Program-made: the position numbers and the translations under genes | NCBI GenBank assembly: GCA_036269435.1 | Contig: DATASA010000200.1 | Coordinates: 1 to 18,423, forward strand | DNA length: 18,423 bases | Reading direction: 5' to 3' | Source of the DNA: CADCTB01 sp036269435 | GTDB taxonomy: Bacteria; Actinomycetota; Acidimicrobiia; Acidimicrobiales; AC-14 | Notes under the pieces: model-generated | Database searches by the model: none | Seen by the model: the letters and a program-made list of their open reading frames with translations, nothing else | Told to the model about the DNA's origin: nothing | Shown: one piece after another, positions 1-6,677 of the stretch | How the letters are laid out: each line of letters starts with the position of its first letter | Numbering within the stretch: the stretch's first letter is position 1

Positions 1-1
1 C

Positions 2-451
2 GACTACGCCGGCCGGGCCCCGTTGCTGGTGGGGGTGCTGAAGGGCGCGTTCGTCTTCATGAGCGACCTGGCCCGGGCCATCGACCTGCCCGTCGAGTTC
101 GACTTCATGGCCGTGTCGTCCTACGGCAGCGCGACCAAGACCAGCGGCGTCGTCCGCATCGTGAAGGACCTCGACATCGACCTGTCCGGCCGCCACGTGC
201 TGGTCGTGGAGGACATCGTCGACAGCGGGCTGACCCTTTCGTACCTGCGCAAGAACCTGAAGGCCCGCAATCCGGCGTCGCTCGAGGTGTGCGCGCTGCT
301 CGTGCGCGAGGGCCGACAGAAGCGGTCGCCGACCCTGCGCTACGTCGGGTTCACCATCCCGCCCGAGTTCGTGATCGGCTACGGGCTCGACGTGGACGAG
401 CGTTACCGCAACCTCCCGTTCGTATGTAGGTGGGCGGGGTCGGTACCCTGA
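2..451 (+). CDS. hpt: Hypoxanthine (guanine) phosphoribosyltransferase, 3' part
   Basis: Transfers the phosphoribosyl group of PRPP to hypoxanthine or guanine in cytoplasmic purine salvage. The reading frame is open from the left edge (first whole codon at base 2, reading DYAGRAPLLVGVLKGAF), so the true start lies outside. About 149 codons are visible of a family length near 180. The PRPP-binding signature is clear at bases 200-235 (VLVVEDIVDSGLTLSYL), and the family's C-terminal GYGLDVDERYRNLPF run follows. After that the protein ends in CRWAGSVP, unlike the usual V/I-G-x-L-x-P-x-V-Y ending. That tail overlaps the promoter and start region of ftsH. Stop is TGA at 449-451. Family assignment is secure; only the tail is unusual. 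Confidence 0.93.
   Translation, partial: DYAGRAPLLVGVLKGAFVFMSDLARAIDLPVEFDFMAVSSYGSATKTSGVVRIVKDLDIDLSGRHVLVVEDIVDSGLTLSYLRKNLKARNPASLEVCALLVREGRQKRSPTLRYVGFTIPPEFVIGYGLDVDERYRNLPFVCRWAGSVP
444..449 (+). promoter_or_regulatory. Candidate -10 hexamer for a leaderless ftsH mRNA
   Basis: The hexamer TACCCT is followed by 7 bases and then the GTG at 457. This TAnnnT-plus-6-to-8-base arrangement recurs before folE, folP, the histidine kinase and the polyprenyl synthase gene. In actinobacteria it marks transcription starting at or next to the start codon. The last T is also the first base of the hpt stop codon. No convincing -35 element is visible. Confidence 0.5.
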
Positions 452-456
452 GGCGA

Positions 457-2346
457 GTGAAGACGCGGCTGCCGAAGGTTTTCCGGAGCGCGCCGTTCTG
501 GGTCGCGGTGGCCCTGGTGGCGGTGCTGGTCCTCGGAGGGGTGTTCCGGGGCGGCGGGGACCGCAAGAAGCTGCGGCTCGACGAGTTCGAGGCCAAGATC
601 GCCTCGGGCCAGGTCAAGAACGCCACCGTCGCCGATCGGGACGCATCCATCCAGGGCGACCTGGTGGGCGGGGGCAAGTACCGGGTCAACTACGTCCGCG
701 ACGACGCCCCCAAGGTGGTCGACGAGCTGCGGGCCGCCGGCGTCCAGACCAAGGTCGACCACCAGAAGGACCCGCTGTGGTGGACGATCGTGCAGACGTT
801 CCTGCCGTTCGTGCTGCTCATCGGCGCCTTCCTGTTCGTGATGAACACCATGCAGGGCGGCGGCAGCCGGGTCATGCAGTTCGGCAAGGCCAAGGCGAAA
901 CAGGTGTCCAAGGACCAGCCCAAGGTCACGTTCGCCGACGTCGCCGGGGCCGACGAGGCGGTCGAGGAGCTGCAGGAGATCAAGGAGTTCCTGGAGGCGC
1001 CGGCCAAGTTCCTGGCCATGGGCGCCAAGATTCCCAAGGGCGTCCTGCTGTTCGGCCCGCCGGGCACCGGCAAGACCCTGCTGGCCCGGGCCGTGGCCGG
1101 CGAGGCCGGGGTCCCGTTCTTCTCGATCTCGGGCTCCGACTTCGTCGAGATGTTCGTCGGCGTGGGCGCCAGCCGGGTGCGGGACCTGTTCGAGCAGGCC
1201 AAGCAGTCGGCGCCGGCCATCGTGTTCGTCGACGAGATCGACGCCGTGGGCCGCCACCGGGGCGCCGGCCTGGGCGGCGGCCACGACGAGCGGGAGCAGA
1301 CGCTGAACCAGCTCCTCGTCGAGATGGACGGGTTCGACACCAAGGTCGGCGTCATCCTCATCGCCGCCACCAACCGGCCCGACATCCTCGACCCCGCCCT
1401 GCTCCGTCCCGGGCGCTTCGACCGCCAGATCGTCGTCGACCGCCCCGACCTCGAAGGGCGGCGGGCCATCCTCAACGTCCACGCCAAGAACAAGCCGTTG
1501 GCCAAGGGGGTCGACGTCGACGTGCTGGCCCGGCGAACGCCCGGCTTCACCGGCGCCGACCTGGCCAACCTGATGAACGAGGCCGCCCTGCTGGCCGCCC
1601 GCCGTGGGTTCCAGGAGATCGGCATGCCCCAGCTGGAGGAGGCTGTCGACCGGGTCATCGCCGGCCCCGAGCGCAAGTCCCGCCTCATGTCCGAGAGCGA
1701 GAAGCGGGTCATCGCCTATCACGAGGGAGGCCACGCCCTGGTCGGCCACGCCCTTCCTGACGCCGACCCGATCCACAAGATCTCGATCATCGCCCGGGGC
1801 CGGGCCCTGGGCTGGACGCTGGCCCTGCCCACCGAGGACAAGTACCTGACCTCCCGATCGGCCCTGCGCGACCAGCTGGCCATGCTGCTGGGCGGCCGCA
1901 CGGCCGAGGAGCTGATCTTCGAGGATCCGACCACGGGGGCGTCGAACGACATCGAGCGGGCCACCCAGATCGCCCGGGCCATGGTCACCGAGTACGGCAT
2001 GAGCGACGAGATCGGGCCCCAGCAGCTGGGCCAGAAGAACGGGGAGGTCTTCCTCGGCCGCGAGCTCGGCCACCAGGCCAACTACTCGGACCAGGTGGCC
2101 GCCAACATCGACTCCGAGGTCCGCCGCCTCATCGACGAGGCCCACTCGGAGGCGGCCGAGGTCATCATTCAGCACCGGGCCGTCCTGGACCGCCTGGCCG
2201 ACGCCCTCATGGAGAAGGAGACGCTTGACACGCCCGAGGTCATGGAGATCATGGCGAGTGTGAGCAAGCGGCCGCGGCGCCCGGCCGGCGCGTCGCCCGG
2301 GGTCACCGTCCCGCCCCGCCGCATCCGCCCGTTCGGGACGCCGTAG
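457..2346 (+). CDS. ftsH: ATP-dependent zinc metalloprotease FtsH
   Basis: Membrane-anchored AAA+ protease that extracts and degrades misfolded membrane proteins and some cytosolic regulators. Numbering from GTG 457 (629 aa): membrane segment 1 about 12-29, short extracytoplasmic region, membrane segment 2 about 108-131, Walker A GPPGTGKT 200-207, Walker B with D259/E260, pore motif FVGVG, second region of homology (ATNRPDILDPALLRPGRFD), zinc site HEGGH 422-426, and third zinc ligand D498 in the SNDIERAT segment. The C-terminus is a Pro/Arg-rich tail (RPRRPAGASP onward). An in-frame GTG at 430 would add nine residues and overlap hpt. I prefer 457 because of the -10 hexamer 7 bases upstream. 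All catalytic motifs are intact and length is typical. Confidence 0.97.
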   Translation: MKTRLPKVFRSAPFWVAVALVAVLVLGGVFRGGGDRKKLRLDEFEAKIASGQVKNATVADRDASIQGDLVGGGKYRVNYVRDDAPKVVDELRAAGVQTKVDHQKDPLWWTIVQTFLPFVLLIGAFLFVMNTMQGGGSRVMQFGKAKAKQVSKDQPKVTFADVAGADEAVEELQEIKEFLEAPAKFLAMGAKIPKGVLLFGPPGTGKTLLARAVAGEAGVPFFSISGSDFVEMFVGVGASRVRDLFEQAKQSAPAIVFVDEIDAVGRHRGAGLGGGHDEREQTLNQLLVEMDGFDTKVGVILIAATNRPDILDPALLRPGRFDRQIVVDRPDLEGRRAILNVHAKNKPLAKGVDVDVLARRTPGFTGADLANLMNEAALLAARRGFQEIGMPQLEEAVDRVIAGPERKSRLMSESEKRVIAYHEGGHALVGHALPDADPIHKISIIARGRALGWTLALPTEDKYLTSRSALRDQLAMLLGGRTAEELIFEDPTTGASNDIERATQIARAMVTEYGMSDEIGPQQLGQKNGEVFLGRELGHQANYSDQVAANIDSEVRRLIDEAHSEAAEVIIQHRAVLDRLADALMEKETLDTPEVMEIMASVSKRPRRPAGASPGVTVPPRRIRPFGTP

Positions 2347-2589
2347 GTGGCCGCCCTGGTGGGGCCCGGCCGCCAGTGGCGTTCGTGGCCGCCGGCCCTG
2401 AAGGCGTCCGCCGGTTTCGGAGCGGTCGCCGCCATCATCCTGATCGCCGGGATCGTCTCGGGGGCGACGCCCGTCCTGGCCGTCGCCACGGCGTTGGGCA
2501 GCGCATCGCTGATCTCCGCCCTGGTGTGGCGGGCGCAGCTCATCGAGGCCTGGCGCAAGGAGCACGGTCGCCCGACCAGGGGCTGGTAA
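2347..2589 (+). CDS. Small two-helix membrane protein, unknown function
   Basis: An 80-residue frame starting with GTG immediately after the ftsH stop codon, with no intervening base, and ending at TAA 2587-2589. I do not recognise the family. It has a short polar N-terminus, two hydrophobic stretches (about residues 22-41, AGFGAVAAIILIAGIVSGAT, and 43-60, VLAVATALGSASLISALV), and a basic, Trp-containing tail (WRAQLIEAWRKEHGRPTRGW). This resembles a small inner-membrane hairpin protein with both ends in the cytoplasm, by the positive-inside rule. The abutting position suggests translation coupled to ftsH and perhaps a role near FtsH, for example as adaptor or substrate, but nothing in the sequence proves that. 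It could also be a non-conserved frame; the clean pair of hydrophobic segments argues that it is real. Confidence 0.6.
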   Translation: MAALVGPGRQWRSWPPALKASAGFGAVAAIILIAGIVSGATPVLAVATALGSASLISALVWRAQLIEAWRKEHGRPTRGW

Positions 2590-2602
2590 CGCAACCCGCG
2601 TC

Positions 2603-2638
2603 GGCGCCGCTGGCGACGTGGGCGCCGCTGGCGCCGCC
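2603..2638 (+). repeat. Imperfect 18-bp tandem duplication upstream of folE
   Basis: Two adjacent 18-bp units both begin GGCGCCGCTGGCG (2603-2615 and 2621-2633) and differ only in their last bases. The GGCGCC cores are self-complementary, so the stretch could fold. It lies in the 102-bp gap between the small membrane protein and folE. It may act as a weak terminator or be simple GC-rich slippage; no T-run follows. Confidence 0.5.
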
Positions 2639-2677
2639 GGTGACGTCGTCGCCGGGGTGACCGTCGATGCAGGTGCG

Positions 2678-2683
2678 TACACT
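2678..2683 (+). promoter_or_regulatory. Candidate -10 hexamer for a leaderless folE mRNA
   Basis: TACACT is followed by 8 bases (CCGGCGGA) and then the folE GTG at 2692. The GGCGGA could alternatively serve as a ribosome-binding site if transcription begins further upstream. The same hexamer-to-start geometry occurs at four other genes in the window. Confidence 0.5.
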
Positions 2684-2691
2684 CCGGCGGA

Positions 2692-3258
2692 GTGATCGAC
2701 AAGGCCCGGATCGAAACGGCGGTCCGGGACATCTTGGAGGCGATCGGCGAGGACCCCGACCGGGAGGGCCTGGTGGGCACGCCCACGCGGGTGGCCGCGA
2801 TGTACGAGGAGGTCTTCGCCGGCCTGCGGGACACCGAGGACCACCTGGCCGTCACCTTCGCCGCCGACCACGACGAGATGGTGATGGTCCGGGACATCCC
2901 GCTCTACTCCCACTGCGAACACCACCTCACGCCGTTCCTGGGGCGGGCCCACGTCGCCTACATCCCGAATGCCAGCGGCCGGATCACCGGGCTGTCCAAG
3001 CTGGCCCGCCTGGTCGATTCCTACGCCCGCCGGCCCCAGGTCCAGGAACGGCTGACGTCGCAGATCGCCGACCATGTCGAGGCCAAGCTGGCGCCCCGAG
3101 GCGTGCTGGTGGTGATCGAGGCCGAGCACCTGTGCATGTCGATGCGAGGGGTGCAGAAACCGGGCACGACGACGGTGACGTCCGCGGTCCGGGGCCTGTT
3201 CCGGGACAACCCCGCCACCCGGGCCGAGGCCATGGCTTTCGTCCACCCCCGCCGGTAG
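2692..3258 (+). CDS. folE: GTP cyclohydrolase I, zinc-dependent type IA
   Basis: Converts GTP to 7,8-dihydroneopterin triphosphate plus formate, the first committed step of folate synthesis. The protein has 188 residues, normal for bacterial FolE. Visible landmarks: N-terminal helix MIDKARIETAVRDIL, the segment GLVGTPTRVAAMYEEVF, the catalytic/zinc motif HCEHHLTPF with C75 and H78, and the third zinc ligand C148 in EHLCMSMRGVQKPG. The retained cysteines identify the zinc-dependent IA type. GTG 2692 is chosen because it fits the family N-terminus and sits 8 bases after TACACT. A 110-bp gap separates it from folP, which has its own promoter-like hexamer. Confidence 0.97.
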   Translation: MIDKARIETAVRDILEAIGEDPDREGLVGTPTRVAAMYEEVFAGLRDTEDHLAVTFAADHDEMVMVRDIPLYSHCEHHLTPFLGRAHVAYIPNASGRITGLSKLARLVDSYARRPQVQERLTSQIADHVEAKLAPRGVLVVIEAEHLCMSMRGVQKPGTTTVTSAVRGLFRDNPATRAEAMAFVHPRR

Positions 3259-3354
3259 GCCGAGGCGGTGAGCCGAGCTCACCACCCGGATCGCCTGGCC
3301 CGGCTGAGGCCGAAAAGATCGCCGGCGCCTCGGTTCCGACCGCCGACGGCCCGG

Positions 3355-3360
3355 TACGCT
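3355..3360 (+). promoter_or_regulatory. Candidate -10 hexamer for a leaderless folP mRNA
   Basis: TACGCT is followed by 8 bases and then the folP ATG at 3369. It sits at the end of the 110-bp folE-folP gap, which contains no other recognisable element. There is no strong Shine-Dalgarno sequence, as expected for leaderless translation. Confidence 0.5.
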
Positions 3361-3368
3361 CTCCGGTG

Positions 3369-4175
3369 ATGAGGCCGTTGGTCATGGTGGTGCTGAACGT
3401 CACCCCCGACTCGTTTTCCGACCGCGGCCGGTGGCTGGACCCGCACGCCGCGGTGGCCCACGGGATGCGCATGGTGGACGAGGGGGCCGACGTCGTCGAC
3501 GTGGGCGGGGAGAGCACCCGGCCGGGAGCCGAGCCTGTGCCCGTCGACGAGGAGCTGCGTCGAGTCGTCGCGGTGGTCGAGGCCCTCGCCCCCCACGTGC
3601 GCGTCTCGATCGACACCCGGAAGGCGGCGGTGGCCGAGGCCGCGGTCGCGGCCGGCGCCACCCTGATCAACGACGTCTCCGCCTCCCTCGCGTCCGTGGC
3701 CGCCCGCTGGCCGGGCGTGGGGTGGGTCGCCATGCACATGAAGGGCGACCCCCGCACCATGCAGCAGTCCCCTGCGTACGACGACGTGCTGGGGGAGGTG
3801 CGGTACTTCCTGGTGGAACGGGCGACCGAGGCCCGGGCCGCCGGGGTCGACGAGGTCTGGATCGACCCGGGCATCGGCTTCGGCAAGACGATCGACCACA
3901 ACCTGCTGCTGCTCCGCCACCTCGCCGACCTGGTCGCCACCGGGTTCCCCGTCGTGGTCGGCACCAGCCGCAAGTCGTTCCTCGGCCGCCTGACGGCCAC
4001 AGCCGACGGGCGGCCGGCGCCGGTCGAGGACCGGGTGGAAGCGTCGGTGGCCAGCGCGGCCTGGGCCGTCCGGCAGGGCGCGGCCATGGTCCGGGTCCAC
4101 GACGTGCGGGAGACGGTGGAGGCCGTGCGCCTGCTCGCCGGTGCCGGTGCGGGCGCCGGGGCGGGCACCACATGA
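3369..4175 (+). CDS. folP: Dihydropteroate synthase
   Basis: Joins p-aminobenzoate to 6-hydroxymethyl-dihydropterin diphosphate, giving dihydropteroate; the target of sulfonamides. It is 268 residues with a TIM-barrel motif set in order: LNVTPDSFSDRG near the N-terminus, DVGGESTRPGA, SIDTRKAAVAEAA, LINDVSA, MHMKGDPRTMQ, DPGIGFGKT, VGTSRKSFLG and the closing RVHDVRETVEAVRL. The pterin and pABA loops look intact, so it should be an active enzyme, not a paralogue. The C-terminus is a low-complexity Gly-Ala run (GAGAGAGAGTT). The start ATG 3369 lies directly before the first beta strand. Its TGA overlaps the next gene's ATG by four bases (ATGA, 4172-4175), implying coupled translation. Confidence 0.97.
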   Translation: MRPLVMVVLNVTPDSFSDRGRWLDPHAAVAHGMRMVDEGADVVDVGGESTRPGAEPVPVDEELRRVVAVVEALAPHVRVSIDTRKAAVAEAAVAAGATLINDVSASLASVAARWPGVGWVAMHMKGDPRTMQQSPAYDDVLGEVRYFLVERATEARAAGVDEVWIDPGIGFGKTIDHNLLLLRHLADLVATGFPVVVGTSRKSFLGRLTATADGRPAPVEDRVEASVASAAWAVRQGAAMVRVHDVRETVEAVRLLAGAGAGAGAGTT

Positions 4176-4678
4176 AGGGCAAGTGGGCCTCGGGGATCGC
4201 CCCCCGGAACTTCGCCTGGATCATCAAGGACCGCCTGGCCATCAGCGAGCGCCCGGGCGGCTACGCCCGGGCCCACCGGCCGGTGCGGCGGCAGGAGGAG
4301 ATCATCTGGATCCGGGAGCAGGGCTTCGCCCGGGTGGTCTCGCTGCTCACGTCGCCCCACAACCTCCACGCCTACGACGAGCTGGGCGTGGCCTGGGAAC
4401 ACATCCCCCTGCCCCTCCACGACGATCCCCGCCCGATCCTGGCCGACCTGTACCCCAAGCTGGAGGACTGGATCGCCAAGGGTGAGAAGGTCCTGCTCCA
4501 CCAGGAGGAGCTGAGCGACCGGCTCCAGGGCGTGGTCGCCGGATACCTGGTCTACGCCGGGTTGGTCCCCGCGTCCGCCCACGCCATCTCCATCGTCGAG
4601 CAGATCAACTCCCGGCAGATGGGCCCCCCGGGCCGCGAGCTGGTCGCCCTCGCCCTGGCCATGAAGGCGACGACATGA
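4172..4678 (+). CDS. Phosphatase-fold protein (dual-specificity type) lacking the catalytic Cys
   Basis: A 168-residue cytoplasmic protein that follows the dual-specificity (DUSP23-like) phosphatase pattern throughout. It has a FAWIIKDRLAISERP entry strand, a helix with IIWIREQGFARVVSLL, a general-acid-like loop LPLHDDPRP (D84/D85), then GEKVLLH and a helix ending AGYLVYAGLVPASAHAISIV. The active-site loop that should read HCX5R reads HQEELSDR: H110 and R117 are kept, but the nucleophile Cys is Gln111 and the loop glycine is gone. It should not form the phosphocysteine intermediate, so it is either a binding protein or uses another chemistry. It overlaps folP by ATGA and is followed directly by the folB region. 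No family name is assigned; the fold call is motif-based. Confidence 0.85.
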   Translation: MKGKWASGIAPRNFAWIIKDRLAISERPGGYARAHRPVRRQEEIIWIREQGFARVVSLLTSPHNLHAYDELGVAWEHIPLPLHDDPRPILADLYPKLEDWIAKGEKVLLHQEELSDRLQGVVAGYLVYAGLVPASAHAISIVEQINSRQMGPPGRELVALALAMKATT

Positions 4679-4692
4679 GGTTCGGCACCTGA
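4675..4692 (+). other. Five-codon minigene (MRFGT-stop) coupling the phosphatase-fold gene to folB
   Basis: ATG 4675 overlaps the preceding stop as ATGA and opens a frame of only five codons, ending at TGA 4690-4692. That TGA overlaps a CTG (4689-4691) in the folB frame, forming CTGA. GAGG at 4677-4680 lies 8 bases before this CTG. It may be a reinitiation device, or the real folB start followed by a one-base frameshift. Confidence 0.4.
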
Positions 4693-5045
4693 TCGAGCTG
4701 CGGGGGCTCCGGCTCGTGGGCACCCACGGCGCCCTGCCCGAGGAGCAGGACCGGGCCCAGCCGTTCGAGGTCGACGTCACCCTCGCCGCCGACCTGTCCC
4801 CGGCCGGCACCAGCGACGATCTGGCCGACACGGTCGACTACGGCGCCGTCGCCGCGACCGTCGCCGCGGTCGTCACCGCCGAGCACCACCAGCTGCTCGA
4901 ACGCCTGGCCACCCGCATCGCCGACGACGTCCTGGCCCTCGACGCCCGCATCGCCGCGGTCACCGCCACCGTGCGAAAGCTCCGCCCCCCGCTGCCCTAC
5001 GACCTGGCGTCGGTGGGCGTGACCGTCACCGTCGACCGGCCGTGA
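4689..5045 (+). CDS. folB: Dihydroneopterin aldolase
   Basis: Cleaves 7,8-dihydroneopterin to 6-hydroxymethyl-dihydropterin and glycolaldehyde, between FolE and FolK in folate synthesis. From CTG 4689 it is 118 residues, the usual family length. Landmarks: first strand IELRGLRLVGTHGALPEEQ with the substrate-anchoring region, VDYGAVA carrying the conserved Tyr, LATRIADDVL, and VTATVRKLRPPLP with the catalytic Lys. The frame has no ATG, GTG or TTG between its upstream stop (4662-4664) and base 4716. Starting at GTG 4716 would delete the conserved first strand. CTG 4689, with GAGG 8 bases upstream, or a -1 shift from ATG 4675, best explains the intact strand. Its stop overlaps folK as GTGA. Confidence 0.9.
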   Translation: MIELRGLRLVGTHGALPEEQDRAQPFEVDVTLAADLSPAGTSDDLADTVDYGAVAATVAAVVTAEHHQLLERLATRIADDVLALDARIAAVTATVRKLRPPLPYDLASVGVTVTVDRP

Positions 5046-5476
5046 CCCGGGCCTACCTGGGCCTCGGCTCCAACCTGGGCGACCGCGGTGCCCACCTCCG
5101 GGCCGCGCTGGCCGCGCTGCCGGACGTGATCGCCGTGTCCGGCGTCTACGAGTCCGAGCCGGTCGGGGGGCCGTCGGGCCAGTCGCCGTACCTCAACCTG
5201 GTCGTCGAGCTGGACACCGAGCGCACGGCCCGCGAGCTGCTCGAGGTCGCCCGGCAGCTGGAGACGGCGGCCGGCCGGGTCCGGGCGGAGAAGGACGGCC
5301 CGCGCACCCTCGACGTGGACGTGCTGCTGGTCGGCGACCTCACCATCGACGAGCCCGACCTGGTCGTCCCCCACCCCCGCATGTGGCGGCGTCGCTTCGT
5401 GCTCGCCCCCCTCGCCGAGCTGGCCGAGGGAGCGGTCCGCCGGCTGGGACCCCTCGACGAAGGCACTCCCCACTAA
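5042..5476 (+). CDS. folK: 6-hydroxymethyl-7,8-dihydropterin pyrophosphokinase
   Basis: Transfers pyrophosphate from ATP to 6-hydroxymethyl-dihydropterin, making the substrate of FolP. It is a 144-residue, single-domain protein. The N-terminal AYLGLGSNLGDRGAHL strand-loop, the pterin-binding VYESEPVGG, the ATP/metal segment GPRTLDVDVLLVGD with its paired Asp residues, and the closing VPHPRMWRRRFVLAPLAELA are all present. GTG 5042 overlaps the folB stop by four bases, so the two are probably translated together. The TAA stop (5474-5476) is embedded in the TAATCT hexamer proposed as promoter of the following kinase gene. Confidence 0.96.
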   Translation: MTRAYLGLGSNLGDRGAHLRAALAALPDVIAVSGVYESEPVGGPSGQSPYLNLVVELDTERTARELLEVARQLETAAGRVRAEKDGPRTLDVDVLLVGDLTIDEPDLVVPHPRMWRRRFVLAPLAELAEGAVRRLGPLDEGTPH

Positions 5477-5479
5477 TCT
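5474..5479 (+). promoter_or_regulatory. Candidate -10 hexamer for a leaderless kinase mRNA
   Basis: TAATCT overlaps the folK stop codon and is followed by 7 bases (TCCCCCC) and then GTG 5487. The C-run has no Shine-Dalgarno character, which favours leaderless translation. It would make the two-component pair a separate transcription unit from the folate genes. Confidence 0.55.
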
Positions 5480-5486
5480 TCCCCCC

Positions 5487-6677
5487 GTGAGCGCCGTGGC
5501 CACCGAGCTCCGCCAGGCGCTCCCGTTCCGACACCTGGACGACTGCCAGCTGACCGAGCTCGCGTCGCGGGGCTCGGTCCGGGACGTGCCGGCGGGAGAG
5601 GTCGTGTCGCAGGTGGGGGAGCCGGCGGACGGGCTGTACGTCGTGCTCGAGGGTCGGGTGAGCATCAGCCGGGCCGGGCCGACGGGCGAGGCGGTCGAGC
5701 TGGGCGACCGCGGGCCCGGCGGCTCCTTCGGTGAACCGTCCCTGCTCGACCCCGCCCCCCGGTCGGCGACGGTCACGGCCACCGAACGGAGCCGCTTCTT
5801 CGTCCTCTCCCGCGAGGGCTTCCTCGCCTTCCTGGCCGAGTGCCCCGACGGCACTGCCGGGCTGCTGGCGGGCATCGGCACCGAGCTGCGGATCATGCAG
5901 GAGCGCATGTTCGCCGAGATGGTCAAGGACCACGCCCTGCAGGTCCGCCTGCACGCCGAGCGGTTCCGGGCGCTGGCTCGGCTGGTGGCCGGCGTGGCCC
6001 ACGAGATCAACACCCCACTCGGGATCATCACCACCGCGGCGAGCTTTCTGGCCCAGGATCTGGCCGAGCTGGTGGCCCAGGCCGGGCCGATCACCGAACC
6101 GGTGCAGGACGCGCTGGAGGCGGCCGAGCTCATCTCGTCGAACCTGACCCGGGCCACCACGCTGGTCGACCGGTTCAAGAGCCTGTCGATCAGCCAGGCC
6201 GTCGGCGAGACGCAGCCGGTCGATCTGACGTCGGTGGTCGACGACGTGATCGCCCTGTACGCCCCCAAGGCCCGGGCCGCCGGACTCACCGTCGAGGTGC
6301 GCGACCGCCGGCCCGATCCCGGCCAGGAGTGGGTGGGGAACGCCGGCCAGCTGGCCGAGGTGCTGCTCAACCTGCTCTCCAACGTCGAGCGCTACGCGTA
6401 CCCGGGCCACGGCGGCGGCCGGGTCGAGATCGTGCTCGGCGCCGACAACGGGTCGTTCAGCATGATCGTGCGGGACTTCGGCCGCGGCATCCCCACCGAC
6501 GACCTCGACCGGATCTGGGAGCCGTTCTTCACCACCGGCCGCACCCTCGGCGGCACCGGCCTGGGCCTGGCCGTCGTCAACAACCTGGTGACCGACGGCA
6601 TGCACGGCACCGTCGACATCAGCTCGCAGCCCGGCAGCGGCACCACGGTGCACGTGCGCTTCCCGGTCAACGCATGA
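5487..6677 (+). CDS. Soluble sensor histidine kinase with N-terminal cyclic-nucleotide-binding-like domain
   Basis: A 396-residue kinase with no membrane segment, so it should sense a cytoplasmic signal. Residues about 10-135 form a CRP/cNMP-binding-like domain, including a phosphate-cassette-like stretch FGEPSLLDPAPRSATV with E83 and R92. A helical linker follows. The dimerisation/phosphoacceptor helix has LVAGVAHEINTPLG with H172. The ATPase domain shows N299 in LLNLLSNVERYAY, G1 box RDFGRGIP, F box FFTTG and G2 box GGTGLGLAVVNN. All kinase motifs are present, so activity is likely. Its stop overlaps the next response-regulator gene as ATGA, marking them as partners. Whether it binds cAMP, cGMP or another ligand cannot be read from the sequence. 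Confidence 0.93.
   Translation: MSAVATELRQALPFRHLDDCQLTELASRGSVRDVPAGEVVSQVGEPADGLYVVLEGRVSISRAGPTGEAVELGDRGPGGSFGEPSLLDPAPRSATVTATERSRFFVLSREGFLAFLAECPDGTAGLLAGIGTELRIMQERMFAEMVKDHALQVRLHAERFRALARLVAGVAHEINTPLGIITTAASFLAQDLAELVAQAGPITEPVQDALEAAELISSNLTRATTLVDRFKSLSISQAVGETQPVDLTSVVDDVIALYAPKARAAGLTVEVRDRRPDPGQEWVGNAGQLAEVLLNLLSNVERYAYPGHGGGRVEIVLGADNGSFSMIVRDFGRGIPTDDLDRIWEPFFTTGRTLGGTGLGLAVVNNLVTDGMHGTVDISSQPGSGTTVHVRFPVNA

Noticed and set aside
430..456. GTG 430 as the ftsH start
   Set aside because: It would overlap hpt by 22 bases, lacks a ribosome-binding site and has no TAnnnT at leaderless spacing, whereas GTG 457 does. It remains possible, adding nine residues.
403..3285. A 960-codon open frame on the - strand antisense to ftsH and folE
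   Set aside because: It is one of many long antisense frames produced by strong G/C bias at third codon positions. Its translation is low-complexity (Asp, Gly, Val, Leu, His-rich) with no domain, and the + strand genes are unmistakable.
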